A stretch of DNA of 64,000 bases from Campylobacter sp. MIT 21-1684 (GCF_026241315.1 NZ_JAPHNA010000008.1:1-64000); one strand, 5' to 3'; shown: positions 1-10,548, numbered from the stretch's first letter. Numbers and translations are program-made. The notes: generated by a model not told the origin, from the sequence alone.

Positions 1-18
1 AGCACTAGATTGTAAAAC

Positions 19-174
19 TCAAAATTCGAAGTACTCTTTTTCAATTTCTTTTATAAGTCCAAAAAATACATTTTTAAATGTAAAAAAGTTCAAAAGCTTA
101 AAACCACCATAAAATTTATTGACTCTAGCAATATTCTGTAAAATTGCTTGCAATTTGTTTTCTTTACTGATACA
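19..174 (-). pseudogene. Unidentified C-terminal coding remnant at left edge
   Basis: The first 325 bases contain no intact gene. On the minus strand one frame stays open for 51 codons between an in-frame stop at 175-177 and a stop at 19-21. It reads like a real protein tail (ends IEKEYFEF, with a run of aromatic and basic residues before it). No start codon or ribosome binding site precedes it, and neighbouring frames upstream (about 180-320) also look half-coding. I infer a gene remnant downstream of purH, family unknown. It could also be chance in AT-rich DNA. Confidence 0.25.
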
Positions 175-325
175 TTATTCTCATTGCACAAATCAAAAAA
201 CACTAAAACGCTTCAATTTGTCAAATTTATACTTCAAAAATCTTTTGCAAATAAAGAATTTTATTCAATACAAAAGCATCGATACTGTGAATTTTTCTAA
301 TAAGTTTTTGCGTTAATCTTATGTT

Positions 326-1861
326 CTAATGTAAAAAATGCCTTCTTCCTGTAAAATATAAAGCAATGCCATATTCATTTGCCGCCTTAATAACTTCATC
401 ATCTCGAATACTACCTCCTGGCTGAATAATTGCTCTAACACCAACCTTGCTTGCCTCATCAACACTATCTCTAAATGGAAAAAACGCTTCACTTGCAAGC
501 ACACAACCTTGTAAATTTATCCCCATCTCTTTTGCTTTTGCAATAGCAGCTTTTGCCGCATCAATTCTGCTTGTCATCCCCATACCTATGGCAAGTAAAG
601 CAGAATCTTTTACATAGACAACATTATTTGATTTCGTTAAAGCAGCTATTTTCATAGCAATTTTTAAATCATTCAATTCATTCTCACTTGCTTTTCTTTC
701 ACTTTTACACTGCGCATTTTCAAATTCTTTCAACAGAATTTCATCGCTATCTTGATACACAAAACCTCCATCAATATGTTTAAAATCATATTTATCATAG
801 CTTCTCAACAGATAAGGGCTTTTTTGTGTAAAAATTTTAACCCTCTTTTTCTCTTCAAAAACTTTTAAGGCATCCTCACTAACATTAGCAGTGATAATTA
901 CTTCAACATAAATTTCATTTATCTTTAGTGCCAATTCTTTATCAAGAGTGCCATTGATTGCAACCACACCTCCGTATGCACTAACACTATCACTTTTTAA
1001 AGCTTGAATATAGGAATAAAATACATTTTCTTTTATAGCAAAACCACAAGGATTACCGTGTTTAATGATAGCTACTGCAGGTTTATCCTCAAAAGCACTT
1101 GCAAGATTGACAGCAGCATTCATATCAGTAAGATTATTAAAACTCGCCTCTCCTTTAAGGGCATAAAAATTCAGACTAAAAAAATTATCAAATTCGTATA
1201 AAGCCCCTTTTTGATGAGGATTTTCGCCATATTTTGTTTGCAGTACTTTTTGTCCAACTATAAATTTACTCTTTCCAAAGCCCCCATTAAATTGTTCATT
1301 CATATAATTTGCAATATAACTATCATAACTTGCAGTATATTCATAAGCTTTAATCATAAGTTGCAACCTAAAATTTTCATCATCGGTTTTTTGTTCTAAA
1401 GCAAGAATAACCTTTTCATAATCTAAAATATCGCATACAACCAAAACATCTTTATAATTTTTTGCCCCAGATCGTAATAAAGCAGGACCGCCTATATCAA
1501 TATTCTCAAGAATCTCATAAAAATCATCACTTGTGAGTGTCGTTTTTTTAAAAGGGTATAAATTCACACAAACCAAATCAATTGTCTCAATGTCAAAATC
1601 TTTAGCTTGTTGTTTGTGTGTTATATCGTCTCTTTTGTATAAAATCCCGCCGTGGATTTTAGGATGTAATGTTTTTACCCTCCCTTCAAACATTTCAGAA
1701 CAAGTACTAAATTCACTTAACTGAATCGCTTTAATTCCCTGTTCTTGCAATAACTTAAAAGTACCTCCGGTAGAAAGAATCTCAAAATCTAATTTCTCAA
1801 GTGCTTTAGCAAATTCTACTATACCCTCTTTTTCACTCACGCTTAACAGTGCCCTTTTCAT
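326..1861 (-). CDS. purH: Bifunctional AICAR transformylase / IMP cyclohydrolase PurH
   Basis: Catalyses the last two steps of de novo purine synthesis in the cytoplasm: formylation of AICAR with 10-formyl-THF, then ring closure to IMP. The 511-residue length is normal for the family. The N-terminal MGS-like cyclohydrolase domain (about 1-145) shows [10 protein letters not shown] (63-72), VNLYPF and [15 protein letters not shown]. The transformylase domain begins near KYGENPHQ (210-217) and has the catalytic Lys-His pair in [10 protein letters not shown] (K267, H268). It ends in the typical FTGRRHF. The ATG has a good AGGAGAT ribosome site. It is the last gene of the rpmH-to-purH run and lies eight bases after the DnaJ-like gene. 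Confidence 0.98.
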   Translation of the reverse strand: MKRALLSVSEKEGIVEFAKALEKLDFEILSTGGTFKLLQEQGIKAIQLSEFSTCSEMFEGRVKTLHPKIHGGILYKRDDITHKQQAKDFDIETIDLVCVNLYPFKKTTLTSDDFYEILENIDIGGPALLRSGAKNYKDVLVVCDILDYEKVILALEQKTDDENFRLQLMIKAYEYTASYDSYIANYMNEQFNGGFGKSKFIVGQKVLQTKYGENPHQKGALYEFDNFFSLNFYALKGEASFNNLTDMNAAVNLASAFEDKPAVAIIKHGNPCGFAIKENVFYSYIQALKSDSVSAYGGVVAINGTLDKELALKINEIYVEVIITANVSEDALKVFEEKKRVKIFTQKSPYLLRSYDKYDFKHIDGGFVYQDSDEILLKEFENAQCKSERKASENELNDLKIAMKIAALTKSNNVVYVKDSALLAIGMGMTSRIDAAKAAIAKAKEMGINLQGCVLASEAFFPFRDSVDEASKVGVRAIIQPGGSIRDDEVIKAANEYGIALYFTGRRHFLH

Positions 1862-1869
1862 CTCATCTC

Positions 1870-2628
1870 CTACTTTTCCAAATGTTTTTTAATGATCTCA
1901 TATGCTTCATTAATTTTTTGAAATTTTGTTACTCCTTGTTCTAATTCCTCTTTAGAAACATTATTTGCATTTAAAATATCAGGATGGTACTTTTTAGCCA
2001 AGACTCTGTACCGTTTTTTTACTGTACTTAAGTCAGCATTATTTGGTAATTCTAAAAGCTCGTAGGCTTTTTCTACACTCATTCCTTGTTGAGATCTCTT
2101 CAGATTGGAAAGACTCTCAATAAAAGAATCAAGCTCACTTTTTTCAAGCTCAAAAGCTCTTGCTATTTCATCTAATATCTCTTGTTTTTTAACATTAAAT
2201 TGTCCATCTATCAAAGCCATAAAAACAAGCACTCTTAAAACATTAAGCCTTTGTGCCCTTGGTAAGGGTACTTCTTTTAAGAAATCCTTTGCCACATAAA
2301 AAGCATTATTAATATTTTCTTTGTGTTCATTAAAAGAAGCTTTTAAAAATTCCCTCTCTTGAATATTGCTAGCATTAGCATCTAAAAGCTGACTTATCAT
2401 ATCAGCTTCTTGTTCACTCACTCTCCCATCACTTTTTGCAATCTTAGCTAAAAGAGCGATAACATAATAATTCATACGTCTTTTTACTTCATCAATTCTC
2501 TCTTGCATTATTCCGCTTATAAAACCTTTTGCCCCGCGACTTGCAGAATCTAAAAAATCGTGTTTTCCCCAAGTTTTATAATACCAATAAAAAACCAAAA
2601 CAGCTAAAAGTATTAAAACTATCGTCAT
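1870..2628 (-). CDS. Membrane-anchored DnaJ-domain protein, DjlA-like
   Basis: A 252-residue co-chaperone-like protein. Residues 1-17 form one transmembrane anchor. About 45-150 is a TerB/DjlA-type helical domain with two acidic SDGRVSEQE / [10 protein letters not shown] segments. The C-terminal 65 residues form a J domain with the diagnostic HPD at 215-217, which would stimulate a DnaK-type Hsp70 at the inner membrane. This order (TM, TerB-like, J) is that of DjlA. Its start overlaps the purL stop as ATGA, so translation is probably coupled. Which client or process it serves cannot be read from the sequence. Confidence 0.85.
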   Translation of the reverse strand: MTIVLILLAVLVFYWYYKTWGKHDFLDSASRGAKGFISGIMQERIDEVKRRMNYYVIALLAKIAKSDGRVSEQEADMISQLLDANASNIQEREFLKASFNEHKENINNAFYVAKDFLKEVPLPRAQRLNVLRVLVFMALIDGQFNVKKQEILDEIARAFELEKSELDSFIESLSNLKRSQQGMSVEKAYELLELPNNADLSTVKKRYRVLAKKYHPDILNANNVSKEELEQGVTKFQKINEAYEIIKKHLEK

Positions 2629-4805
2629 TGTATTTGCCTTTCAAAGCTTTCAAAATAGAGATTTTTCATTTCAGTTAGACTACAACAGATTGAATCAAGT
2701 TTAAATTCTCGTCCTGTCGTACTTTCTCCAAGTTTTATGCAGACAAAAGCTTCATTTTCAAGCATTTTTAAAAAAACTGCTTCATTTTTTACTGCAACTA
2801 TGACACGAGTGGCACTTTCATCAAAAAGTAAAGCCTCATTTGCAAAACCACTTTGCAAATTTGCACCCATATCTGAAAGAAGAAACATTTTTGCTAAAGT
2901 CAAAGCTATACCACCAATTCCGACACTGTTAGCACATTCTAAAACACCTTTTTCATTTGCCTTATATAAAAAATTCCAAAGTTCTAACTCAAGTTGAAAA
3001 TCTATTTCTTTTAAGATCCCTTCAACTTTTTTGTCCTGTATCTTCAAAGCTAAAGAACCGCCAAATTCACCAAAGGTTTCCCCTAAAAGGTAAATAGGAG
3101 TATGAGCTTGACTCACAACTGCCTTACTTATTTTATTCGCATCGTCTAAAACGCCAACACAAGCTATTGTAGGGCTTGGATAAATACTTATACCGTGTGT
3201 TTCATTGTATAAGGAAACATTACCACTTATCACAGGAAGATTTAAAGCTTTACAAGCCTCTTTTATTCCTTCACAGCCTTGCACAAACTGCCACATTACT
3301 TCGGGATTTTCAGGATTACCATAATTTAAACAATCGCTTATTGCCAAGGGTTTTGCTCCTGTACAAGCAACCTTTCTGCCGGCACTTGCTACTGTAGCTG
3401 CTGCTCCGATTCTTGGATTGACAAAATTCAAGCGACTGTTGCATTCTAAGGCTATCGCTAAAGCTGCGTTATTTTCTTTTACTCGAATAACACTTGCACC
3501 TAAACTTCCATCGGCTTTGATTGTATTTGTTTGCACGGTTGAATCAAACTGATCATAAATAAAAGCCTTATTATTTGCATTTTCATTACTAAGCATTTGT
3601 TTTAAAAGTGTTTTTGCATCACTTTTTAGCACAAAAGTAGTATTTTGAATTTGACTTAAATATTGAGGTTTGCTTAACGGACGGTTTAAAATCGGAGATT
3701 TTTCGCTTAAAGGTGCTATAGGAATTGATCCTACAAGCTCATTATGCCAAAAAAGTTCCATATTGCCTGTATCTGTCACTTCACCTATAACCACAGCATC
3801 TAAATTCCATTTTTTAAAGAGAGAGATAATTTGTTCTTCATAACCTTTTTTTGCACAAAGAAGCATTCGTTCTTGCGATTCACTTAACATCAACTCATAA
3901 GCAGACATACCACTTTCTCTCATAGGTGTTTTTTCAAGCCATAGTCTCATACCACTTCCGCTACGTCCAGCCATTTCAAATGAACTTGAAGTAAGTCCGG
4001 CTGCACCCATATCTTGTATGCCTATGAGACAGTCCATTTGAAATAATTCCAAACACGCTTCCATTAAAAGCTTTTCGGTGAAAGGATCACCTATTTGGAC
4101 TGTTGGTCGTAATTTTTTACTTTCTTCATTAAAACTTTCACTTGCCATTACAGCACCGCCAAGACCGTCTCTTCCTGTTTTAGAACCAACATAAATAACA
4201 GGATTTCCAACACCCTCAGCTCTAGCATAAAAAATATCCTTTATCTTGCAAGTACCTAACGCAAAAGCATTGACAAGAATATTTCCATTAAAGCATTCAT
4301 CAAAAGCACACTCACCTCCTATCGTAGGTACGCCAATGCAATTACCATAATGTGCTATTCCAGCTACAACTTGTTTGAGTAAATACTTCTGATGTTTAGC
4401 ACTTTTTTCATTCGATATATCACCAAATTTAAGCGAATTCAATCCGGCAATAACTCTTGCACCCATTGTAAAAATATCCCGCAAAATGCCTCCAACTCCT
4501 GTTGCAGCACCTGCAAAAGGCTCGATAAAACTTGGATGATTATGGCTTTCTATCTTAAAAACAGCAGCCATACCCTTGCCTATATCTATTACACCGGCAT
4601 TTTCACCCGGACCTTGTATCACCCAAGGAGCTTTCGTTGGAAAACCATTAAGATATTTTTTACTTGATTTATAAGAACAGTGCTCACTCCACATTGCAGA
4701 GATAACTCCAAGTTCAAGTAAATTAGGCTCTCTCTTTAAAATGCTAAGTATCTCTTTATACTCTTCATCGCTAATTTTATGCGCTTTTATTAGTTCTTTA
4801 TCCAT
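2625..4805 (-). CDS. purL: Phosphoribosylformylglycinamidine synthase subunit PurL
   Basis: Converts FGAR, glutamine-derived ammonia and ATP to FGAM in purine synthesis. At 726 residues it is the short PurL form, which works with separate PurS and PurQ; neither is in this window. The N-terminal nucleotide-binding half has the PGENAGVIDIG and KIESHNHPSFIEP signatures (about 66-97) and the glycine-rich GAATGVGGILRDIFTMGA. The AIRS-like C-terminal half contains the SDCLNYGNPENPEV segment. It lies between mnmE and the DjlA-like gene in the minus-strand operon, ten bases after mnmE. Confidence 0.97.
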   Translation of the reverse strand: MDKELIKAHKISDEEYKEILSILKREPNLLELGVISAMWSEHCSYKSSKKYLNGFPTKAPWVIQGPGENAGVIDIGKGMAAVFKIESHNHPSFIEPFAGAATGVGGILRDIFTMGARVIAGLNSLKFGDISNEKSAKHQKYLLKQVVAGIAHYGNCIGVPTIGGECAFDECFNGNILVNAFALGTCKIKDIFYARAEGVGNPVIYVGSKTGRDGLGGAVMASESFNEESKKLRPTVQIGDPFTEKLLMEACLELFQMDCLIGIQDMGAAGLTSSSFEMAGRSGSGMRLWLEKTPMRESGMSAYELMLSESQERMLLCAKKGYEEQIISLFKKWNLDAVVIGEVTDTGNMELFWHNELVGSIPIAPLSEKSPILNRPLSKPQYLSQIQNTTFVLKSDAKTLLKQMLSNENANNKAFIYDQFDSTVQTNTIKADGSLGASVIRVKENNAALAIALECNSRLNFVNPRIGAAATVASAGRKVACTGAKPLAISDCLNYGNPENPEVMWQFVQGCEGIKEACKALNLPVISGNVSLYNETHGISIYPSPTIACVGVLDDANKISKAVVSQAHTPIYLLGETFGEFGGSLALKIQDKKVEGILKEIDFQLELELWNFLYKANEKGVLECANSVGIGGIALTLAKMFLLSDMGANLQSGFANEALLFDESATRVIVAVKNEAVFLKMLENEAFVCIKLGESTTGREFKLDSICCSLTEMKNLYFESFERQIQ

Positions 4806-4814
4806 AGTTTTCCT

Positions 4815-6143
4815 TTATTTTCCTAAACAAAAATTACGAAACATCTCATCAAGTATTTCTTCTCTTTGAAAATCTCTACTAAAACGACTTAGCTGATCTA
4901 AAGCTACATTTAACTCAAAAGCAAAAAGTTCTAAAGAATTTTCATCCACAAGCTCTTTTGCACGAAAAAGTGCTTCACTTGCTATTTTACACGCATTAAT
5001 TAAATCAAGCGAACTTAACATAAAACCATCAGTATCAAAGCTATTGAGATACTGTTCAAGTTCTTGTTTAAGAATACTTATATCATTTTTCACACTGATT
5101 TTAAGAAAAGGCAAACCATAAGTATTTATGAATTTCTGTTCAAGATCACTTTTATTTAAAAGATAAAAAACCTTTTTTTTACTTTGCTTGAGAAGTTGAA
5201 CAATCATCTCATCTTCATTATCTTGACATTTTGAATTATCAAAAACAGCTACAATAATATCTGCCTTTTCAAGTTGTTTTTTGCTTAAATTAATTCCAAT
5301 TTGCTCTAAAGCATCTTCACTGTGTCTAATACCTGCTGTATCAATAATACGCAATAAATGCGTACCTAATTTACAATTCTCCTCAACGGTATCACGGGTC
5401 GAACCTGCCAAACTTGAAACAATAGCTCTTTCATATCCCAAAAGTGAATTTAAAAGCGAACTTTTACCGACATTGGGCTTACCAATAATAGCTATTTTAA
5501 AACCTTCTATAAGTCCTTTTTTACTTTGAGAATTGTTATAAAGCTGATAAAGTGTGTTTGCATTCTCTTCACACATTGTGCGGACTTGATGAAGCAAATC
5601 ATTTGGCAAATCATCATCTGCATAGTCTATACTTGTCTCTACAAAAGCTAAAGTTTTTACTAAATCCAAACGAATCTTTTCAAGTAAAACTCCAAGCTCT
5701 CCTTCTAAATTCCGAGCAATCATTTTAGCAGCATTAGAAGATTTAGCAAGTATTAAATCTTGAATATTTAAAGCTTTTAAAACACTCATTTTTCCATTTA
5801 TACAAGCTCTTTTACTAAATTCTCCACCATTAGCAGCTCTTATACCACAACTCAAAAGTTCATCAAGCACAATTTCGCTGACATTCAAACCACCGTGAAT
5901 TTGAAACTCAATCATATCCTCACCAGTGAAACTCCAAGGTCTCTTAAAATAAATCACAATAGCCTCATCAATAAATTCACCATTTTGATTATAAAGTTTT
6001 GAAAAAGTAGCAAAACGAGGTTGTAAAAAAGTTTTTTTTGTAAGCTTTAAACCAAGTTCTAAAGCCCTATCTCCGCTTAAGCGAACTATACTAATAGAAC
6101 CTATCCCGTGTGCGGTAGCTAAAGCTACAATAGTGTCATTCAT
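4815..6143 (-). CDS. mnmE: tRNA modification GTPase MnmE (TrmE)
   Basis: With MnmG it makes the cmnm5 modification of wobble uridine in tRNAs. Visible parts: an N-terminal tetrahydrofolate-binding fold; an inserted G domain with GKPNVGKSS (near residues 221-229), DTAGIR and NKSD; and the C-terminal Cys motif FCLGK at the very end, all typical. An upstream in-frame ATG would add six residues. I chose the start at 6143 because the protein then begins [10 protein letters not shown], as the family does, giving 442 residues. It overlaps the end of jag by eight bases. Confidence 0.96.
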   Translation of the reverse strand: MNDTIVALATAHGIGSISIVRLSGDRALELGLKLTKKTFLQPRFATFSKLYNQNGEFIDEAIVIYFKRPWSFTGEDMIEFQIHGGLNVSEIVLDELLSCGIRAANGGEFSKRACINGKMSVLKALNIQDLILAKSSNAAKMIARNLEGELGVLLEKIRLDLVKTLAFVETSIDYADDDLPNDLLHQVRTMCEENANTLYQLYNNSQSKKGLIEGFKIAIIGKPNVGKSSLLNSLLGYERAIVSSLAGSTRDTVEENCKLGTHLLRIIDTAGIRHSEDALEQIGINLSKKQLEKADIIVAVFDNSKCQDNEDEMIVQLLKQSKKKVFYLLNKSDLEQKFINTYGLPFLKISVKNDISILKQELEQYLNSFDTDGFMLSSLDLINACKIASEALFRAKELVDENSLELFAFELNVALDQLSRFSRDFQREEILDEMFRNFCLGK

Positions 6144-6936
6144 CTTTTTTGTGAAAATCATTCACCACAATAAACCTTTGTTCGCCATTTTGCCTAATGC
6201 TTACAAATTTATTAGGAAATTCAGCCCTTAATTGCTCAAGAGTCAGTTTAATCAAAACACTATCGAGAGGCTTTGTTTGACAACGTCCATACATTCTAAT
6301 CTTCCGACTTAAATGTTCAATATACTGTTGTAAAGCTTGATTTTGATTTTTTAGAAATTCGGCAATTTCAAGACGAACATTGAGCTTATATCTTAAATTA
6401 ATCCAATTATATAAAAGGTAAGAAATCGCTTTATAACGATGTGCCTGTTTGCCTATCATTAAAGCCGCATCTTTACCATCTAAATGGATAAAAACACAAT
6501 TTTCATTATACATTTTAAGTTCAACCACAGAAATTTGAAAAGATGAATTTTGAAGTAAATTTTCAAGTTTCAAACGAATTTCATCTAAAATATCTGAATT
6601 TGCTAAGTTCTCTCTATAAAAATTATCAAAAATTGTATCACTTTTTATTGAATAACTTTGTTTTTTTTGAAAAATATCTTCTCTCTCTATTTCTTTTTTA
6701 ACCCCCTGTATAGTTTTGGAAGAATATTTATTTGTCGTATGATCTTTTTTAAAAGCTCTACTACTCTGTATCCTTTTTTTTATAGAGGCTTTAATAATGG
6801 CATTTTTTCTCCCAAAACCTAAAAAACCAGCCTTTGAATTCTGCAAAATTTCATATTCCAAATCAATAACTGAACACTCAAGATTTTTAGAAGCCTCTAT
6901 TAAAGCACTTTGCAAATCTCTAGCTTCTATTGTCAT
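6136..6936 (-). CDS. jag: Jag/SpoIIIJ-associated RNA-binding protein (Jag-N, KH, R3H)
   Basis: A putative cytoplasmic RNA-binding protein that travels with yidC in many bacteria. The N-terminal Jag_N domain ([19 protein letters not shown]..., ending in the typical [14 protein letters not shown]) is followed by a charged linker, a KH-like segment ([20 protein letters not shown]) and a C-terminal R3H-like region. The frame is open further upstream, but the start at 6936 has a GAGGCG ribosome site six bases before it and gives the usual N terminus. It overlaps the yidC end by 17 bases. Its role is probably in RNA binding during growth or division; this is inferred from family members. Confidence 0.88.
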   Translation of the reverse strand: MTIEARDLQSALIEASKNLECSVIDLEYEILQNSKAGFLGFGRKNAIIKASIKKRIQSSRAFKKDHTTNKYSSKTIQGVKKEIEREDIFQKKQSYSIKSDTIFDNFYRENLANSDILDEIRLKLENLLQNSSFQISVVELKMYNENCVFIHLDGKDAALMIGKQAHRYKAISYLLYNWINLRYKLNVRLEIAEFLKNQNQALQQYIEHLSRKIRMYGRCQTKPLDSVLIKLTLEQLRAEFPNKFVSIRQNGEQRFIVVNDFHKKDE

Positions 6937-8533
6937 TTTTCGCCTCACTTTGCTTCTTATTATGTTCTTTTTCAAAAAGTTTATTAATAATCCATTGCTG
7001 CACAAGCGAACATAAATTATTAATAAACCAATAAAGCGTAAGTCCCGCCGGAAAAGTAATAAAGAAAAAAGTAAAAATAAGAGGAAGAAATTTCATAATC
7101 TTTGCTTGTAAAGGATCTTGTATACTCATAGGAGTAATTAATTGTTGTAAAAACATCGTTACACCCATCAGAACTGGCAAGATAAAATATGGATCCATCG
7201 CTGATAGATCATATATCCAAAAAATCCAAGGTGCTGCTTTAAGCTCGATAGCATTTAACAAAACCCTATAAATGGCAAAGAAAATAGGAATTTGCAAGAA
7301 AATAGGCAAACAGCCGCTCATAGGATTTGCTCCGTGTTTCTTATAAAGTTCCATCATCTGTACATTCATCTTTTGCGGATCGCCCTTATATTTCTCCCTA
7401 ATATCTTTCATTTTTGGAGCCAATTCTTTAAGTTTATTCATAGAAATCATAGACTTATAAGTAAGTGGAAAAAGCACGACACGTATAATCAATGTTAAAG
7501 CTGCTATAGCCCATCCCCAATTTCCTATATATTGATATAGGAAATTTAAAAATTCAAACATAGGTTTTGCTATAAAAGTAAACCAACCATATTCAACCAC
7601 AGCATCAAGTCTTGAATCTATGGATTGTAAAACACTGTGCTCTTTCGAACCTATATAAGCACCTGCTTTAAATTCATTTTCACTGTATGCAAATACAATA
7701 GGATTACTATTCGAATCCTTGCTAATAGTAATATTAAGAGGATCATCAAAATTATAGAAGAAAGTTGCATAATATCTATCGAAAGCTGAAGCCAATACAA
7801 CATTATTTTTATTTTCATCATTCTTCATATCACCATCTTCATAGGTATGAAGAGTCTCAGTTGTATCCATTGCTAAAGCTCCGTGCACCGTGTAACTATC
7901 AACAGCTATATTTGGTCTTAAACCCGGACTGATAAAATAATGAGCATTTTTACTCAATTTCACTTCTATTTGATAATTGCCTTTAGAATAAAAAGTAAGA
8001 ATTTTTTCAACTCGCAATTGAGATAAATCTTGAGTAAGTTTTAGGGTTTGACTCCCATTTTCATCAATAAAAACTTCACTTGAGCTACTTGTATAATTGG
8101 TATAAAAAGCTTCGTTATTAAGTTTTGAATCGCTAAAGCGAATTTCAAGAGGATAAGGGGAATTTTCTTTATTAATAAGATTAAGAAATTCACCTTTTTC
8201 ATCCTTATATTTTTCATCTTTAAGATAGAAATTGATTATCCTTCCTAAAGAATCTATTTGTGCTTCAAAATGCGCACTTTGAATATGAGCTATCACATTC
8301 TCTTTAGTGCTACTAGAATTGAAATTTTTTAGTGAAGAATGGGAGGCTTGATGTGTTTGGATTGGAGCTGCGTTGGCTGTATTCTGAACACTTGTATTTT
8401 GTGAGACATTCTGCTCCCTTTGTACAGGATGTTTAGGAATGAAAAAATAATCATACACAACAAAAAATATAAAAGAAAGAACAACAGCAAGTAAAATGCG
8501 TTTTTGCTGAAAGATATTATTTGAATTATTCAT
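6920..8533 (-). CDS. yidC: Membrane protein insertase YidC
   Basis: An inner-membrane insertase and chaperone for Sec-dependent and independent membrane proteins. Residues about 8-27 form the first transmembrane segment. A large periplasmic domain of the Gram-negative type follows, then the conserved 60KD_IMP core from about residue 330, with several hydrophobic segments, NPMSGCLPIFLQIPIFFAIYR between them, and the final LTLYWFINNLCSLVQQ. The length of 537 residues fits the family. It lies in the conserved order rpmH-rnpA-yidD-yidC-jag-mnmE, starting 15 bases after yidD. Confidence 0.97.
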   Translation of the reverse strand: MNNSNNIFQQKRILLAVVLSFIFFVVYDYFFIPKHPVQREQNVSQNTSVQNTANAAPIQTHQASHSSLKNFNSSSTKENVIAHIQSAHFEAQIDSLGRIINFYLKDEKYKDEKGEFLNLINKENSPYPLEIRFSDSKLNNEAFYTNYTSSSSEVFIDENGSQTLKLTQDLSQLRVEKILTFYSKGNYQIEVKLSKNAHYFISPGLRPNIAVDSYTVHGALAMDTTETLHTYEDGDMKNDENKNNVVLASAFDRYYATFFYNFDDPLNITISKDSNSNPIVFAYSENEFKAGAYIGSKEHSVLQSIDSRLDAVVEYGWFTFIAKPMFEFLNFLYQYIGNWGWAIAALTLIIRVVLFPLTYKSMISMNKLKELAPKMKDIREKYKGDPQKMNVQMMELYKKHGANPMSGCLPIFLQIPIFFAIYRVLLNAIELKAAPWIFWIYDLSAMDPYFILPVLMGVTMFLQQLITPMSIQDPLQAKIMKFLPLIFTFFFITFPAGLTLYWFINNLCSLVQQWIINKLFEKEHNKKQSEAKNDNRS

Positions 8534-8548
8534 TATTTATATCCTTAA

Positions 8549-8884
8549 TCATAAAATAATTTTAACGAGATAAAAACTTTTGTTTTTCAAAGGAATATAA
8601 AAAAAACAAAGTTTTTGTTTAGAAAGAAAAAGAGGATTAAAACAAAAAGTATAGGTTTGTAAATTCTTAAAAACTATGGGATAATCAATACCACCCTTGC
8701 ACAAAGGATTGCATTTAGCTATTCGTAAAAAAGTAAAAAAAAAGGCCAAAAATAAAGTATTTTTTTGAAAATGCCATAAGGCATATTCAGAACAACTCGG
8801 ATAATAACGACACGTTCTAGGTTTTAAAGGACTTAGAAAGTTTTGATAAAAACGAAGAGTTGATAAACATACTATTTGAAACAT
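8549..8884 (-). CDS. yidD: Membrane protein insertion efficiency factor YidD
   Basis: A small membrane-associated protein that helps YidC-dependent insertion. It shows the hallmark [24 protein letters not shown] with conserved cysteines, and later the [12 protein letters not shown] segment. The frame opens seven codons upstream, but the second Met (8884) gives the usual N terminus next to the core motif. It would overlap the rnpA end by 13 bases. At about 111 residues its tail is long and basic-aromatic compared with YidD of other bacteria; the extension after CKGGIDYP is poorly conserved in type. Confidence 0.9.
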   Translation of the reverse strand: MFQIVCLSTLRFYQNFLSPLKPRTCRYYPSCSEYALWHFQKNTLFLAFFFTFLRIAKCNPLCKGGIDYPIVFKNLQTYTFCFNPLFLSKQKLCFFYIPLKNKSFYLVKIIL

Positions 8885-9198
8885 TCCAATTTTCTTAATC
8901 CCCATTTTAATTTTTTTTCTAAACTCAAAAAAGAAAGCTTTAAGAGTTCATTTTTTGCAATAAAAATATATTTTCCATTCTCAAGTTCGGTTTGAACATT
9001 AAAAAACAAGGCTCTTAAAACCCTTTTAGAGCGATTTCTTATCACAGCCTTTCCAATTTTTTTACTTGCAACTACTGCCATTTTCTTTTCATCGCTCTTA
9101 AGATAAAAAAGAATAAAACCTTCGCAATGCCATTTTTTACCTTTTTTATAAACAAAAGAAAATTCTTCGCTTTTATTAAATTTAAAACAATTTTTCAC
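8872..9198 (-). CDS. rnpA: Ribonuclease P protein component
   Basis: The basic protein subunit of RNase P, which processes the 5' ends of tRNA precursors together with the RNA subunit (not in this window). The protein has 108 residues with the RNR signature in [17 protein letters not shown] and the N-terminal [17 protein letters not shown]. It starts with GTG, which overlaps the rpmH stop as GTGA, so its translation is probably coupled to rpmH. This is the usual rpmH-rnpA arrangement. Confidence 0.96.
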   Translation of the reverse strand: MKNCFKFNKSEEFSFVYKKGKKWHCEGFILFYLKSDEKKMAVVASKKIGKAVIRNRSKRVLRALFFNVQTELENGKYIFIAKNELLKLSFLSLEKKLKWGLRKLECFK

Positions 9199-9329
9199 AC
9201 AGAAAGTTTTCTTCTTCCTTTGGCGCGTCTTGCATTGATAATTTTACGACCATTTTTGGTTCTCATACGAACACGAAAACCGTGTGTACGTTTTCTAGGA
9301 GTATTATGAGGCTGGTAAGTCCTTTTCAT
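9195..9329 (-). CDS. rpmH: 50S ribosomal protein L34
   Basis: The frame encodes 44 residues beginning [19 protein letters not shown] and ending [13 protein letters not shown], a near-perfect L34. It is the first gene of the long minus-strand operon. The start at 9329 is preceded by an AAGGAAAAAG ribosome site, and a TATAAT box lies about 33 bases upstream. The stop codon overlaps the rnpA GTG start. Confidence 0.98.
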   Translation of the reverse strand: MKRTYQPHNTPRKRTHGFRVRMRTKNGRKIINARRAKGRRKLSV

Positions 9330-9361
9330 CTTTTTCCTTTTTTTAATCAAAATAAATTTAC

Positions 9362-9367
9362 ATTATA
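9362..9367 (-). promoter_or_regulatory. Probable -10 element for rpmH operon
   Basis: Read on the minus strand the bases are TATAAT within an AT-rich leader, about 33 bases before the rpmH ATG. No clear -35 is seen, which is normal for Campylobacter sigma-70 promoters. It would drive the operon from rpmH to purH. The plus strand of the same gap has a TATAAA (about 9380) that could serve the divergent acetyltransferase. Confidence 0.5.
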
Positions 9368-9463
9368 TTTTATCCTTACTTATAAATTGCTTTTAATTAA
9401 AGGTGTTTTTACATTCTTTTGCTAAAGTTTCTTCAACATAAAATTTTGAAAAAAAGGTTTTCA

Positions 9464-9943
9464 ATGGCACAACTACAAATCACAGAACTTCAACGAGAAG
9501 AACTTGACATCTTGCTTGTTTTGTTAAAGGAATTAGCCTTGTATGAAAAAATGCAAGATGAAGTGGAATGCAGCAAAGAAAAACTTGAAAAAAGTTTATT
9601 TGAACAAGAATTCGCAAAAGCTTTTCTTCTAAGAGAAGATGAAAAAATTATAGGTTATATGATTTATTTTTACACTTTTTCATCTTTTTGCGGTAGCGGT
9701 GGAATGTATCTTGAAGACATTTATATACAAGAAGCTTACCGTAAGAAAGGGTATGGCAGAGCTGTGTTTCAATTTTTGGCAAAACTCTGCAAAGAAAAGA
9801 ATTTACAAAGACTTGAATGGGTATGTTTAAATGAAAATATTTTAGGTATTAACTTTTACGAAAGCTTAAACGCTTTACATTTGAAACAATGGAGAATATA
9901 CCGTTTAAGTGGTGAAAATTTAACTCGATTGTGTGAGATATGA
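9464..9943 (+). CDS. GNAT-family N-acetyltransferase
   Basis: A 159-residue acetyl-CoA-dependent acyltransferase of the GNAT fold. The acetyl-CoA binding segment is visible as YLEDIYIQEAYRKKGYGRAV (R/Q-x-x-G-x-G/A type), followed by the beta-strand RLEWVCLNENILGINFYESL, typical of spermidine/diamine-acetyltransferase-like members. The substrate cannot be told. The frame opens 15 codons earlier; the start at 9464 is preferred for its AAAGG site and family-like MAQLQITEL start. It overlaps the next gene as ATGA and is transcribed divergently from rpmH. It corresponds to Cj0962 as I recall the map. Confidence 0.88.
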   Translation: MAQLQITELQREELDILLVLLKELALYEKMQDEVECSKEKLEKSLFEQEFAKAFLLREDEKIIGYMIYFYTFSSFCGSGGMYLEDIYIQEAYRKKGYGRAVFQFLAKLCKEKNLQRLEWVCLNENILGINFYESLNALHLKQWRIYRLSGENLTRLCEI

Positions 9944-10548
9944 TACGGACTTTACATTATTTAAAGGCCATAGGTTGTGATTTTTGTGATGACTTTATTC
10001 ATAGTAATATCACACTAAATCAAAATTTCACAGAACTTCAAAAAAATGTGCAAAAATGCACCTTGTGTCATTTTTCTAAAACTCGTAAGCACAGTCTAAT
10101 GGAAAGAAAATTAAAAAATACAAAGCTTATGATATTAGCGGCTCGCTCTCAAGAAAGCGAAAATGAAAGTGGAATTGTACTCAAATCAAGACAGGGTGAA
10201 TTCTTGCAAAATTGTTGTAAAGAAATTTTACAACTTCACGCTGAAGAATTTTATTTTTCTTATGTTTTTAAGTGCTTTTCTAATAAATTCGATGATTTTT
10301 CGCTACAATCTTGCATACCATTTTTTTGGAATGAATTGTATCTTGTGCGTCCAAAAATTCTCCTTTGCTTAGGAGAATATGCCTTTAAAAGTTTAGGTTT
10401 TAATGATTTTAATGCCTTAAGAGGGGAGCTTTTTTCTTTTAAAGATTTTTTCATCATAGCAAGTTTTGAACTTGAATTTTTAGAAAAAAACCCAAGTTAC
10501 CAAACAGCTTTTAGAGATGACCTACAAAAAATAAAAGGGTTTTTATGA
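9940..10548 (+). CDS. Uracil-DNA glycosylase-like Fe-S protein with altered active-site motif
   Basis: A 202-residue protein with the layout of family-4 uracil-DNA glycosylases. The Fe-S ligands are present: CTLC near residue 46, then FKC and SC about 14 residues apart. The C-terminal RPKILLCLGEYAFKSLG segment also matches. The motif that normally carries the catalytic GEAPG is here AARSQESENESG, so the usual active-site sequence is missing although the following glycine-rich stretch (RQGEFLQNC) is kept. About 40 residues precede the first Cys pair. It may be a diverged or non-glycosylase relative. It overlaps both neighbours by ATGA. Confidence 0.75.
   Translation: MIRTLHYLKAIGCDFCDDFIHSNITLNQNFTELQKNVQKCTLCHFSKTRKHSLMERKLKNTKLMILAARSQESENESGIVLKSRQGEFLQNCCKEILQLHAEEFYFSYVFKCFSNKFDDFSLQSCIPFFWNELYLVRPKILLCLGEYAFKSLGFNDFNALRGELFSFKDFFIIASFELEFLEKNPSYQTAFRDDLQKIKGFL

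Noticed and set aside
23-325. Plus-strand frame at 119-316 as a gene
   Set aside because: It has no ribosome site, low-complexity Ile/Asn/Lys content and lies opposite a more protein-like minus-strand tail.
2737-2997. Plus-strand frames within purL and other long genes
   Set aside because: They are antisense shadows; the opposite strand encodes full conserved proteins.
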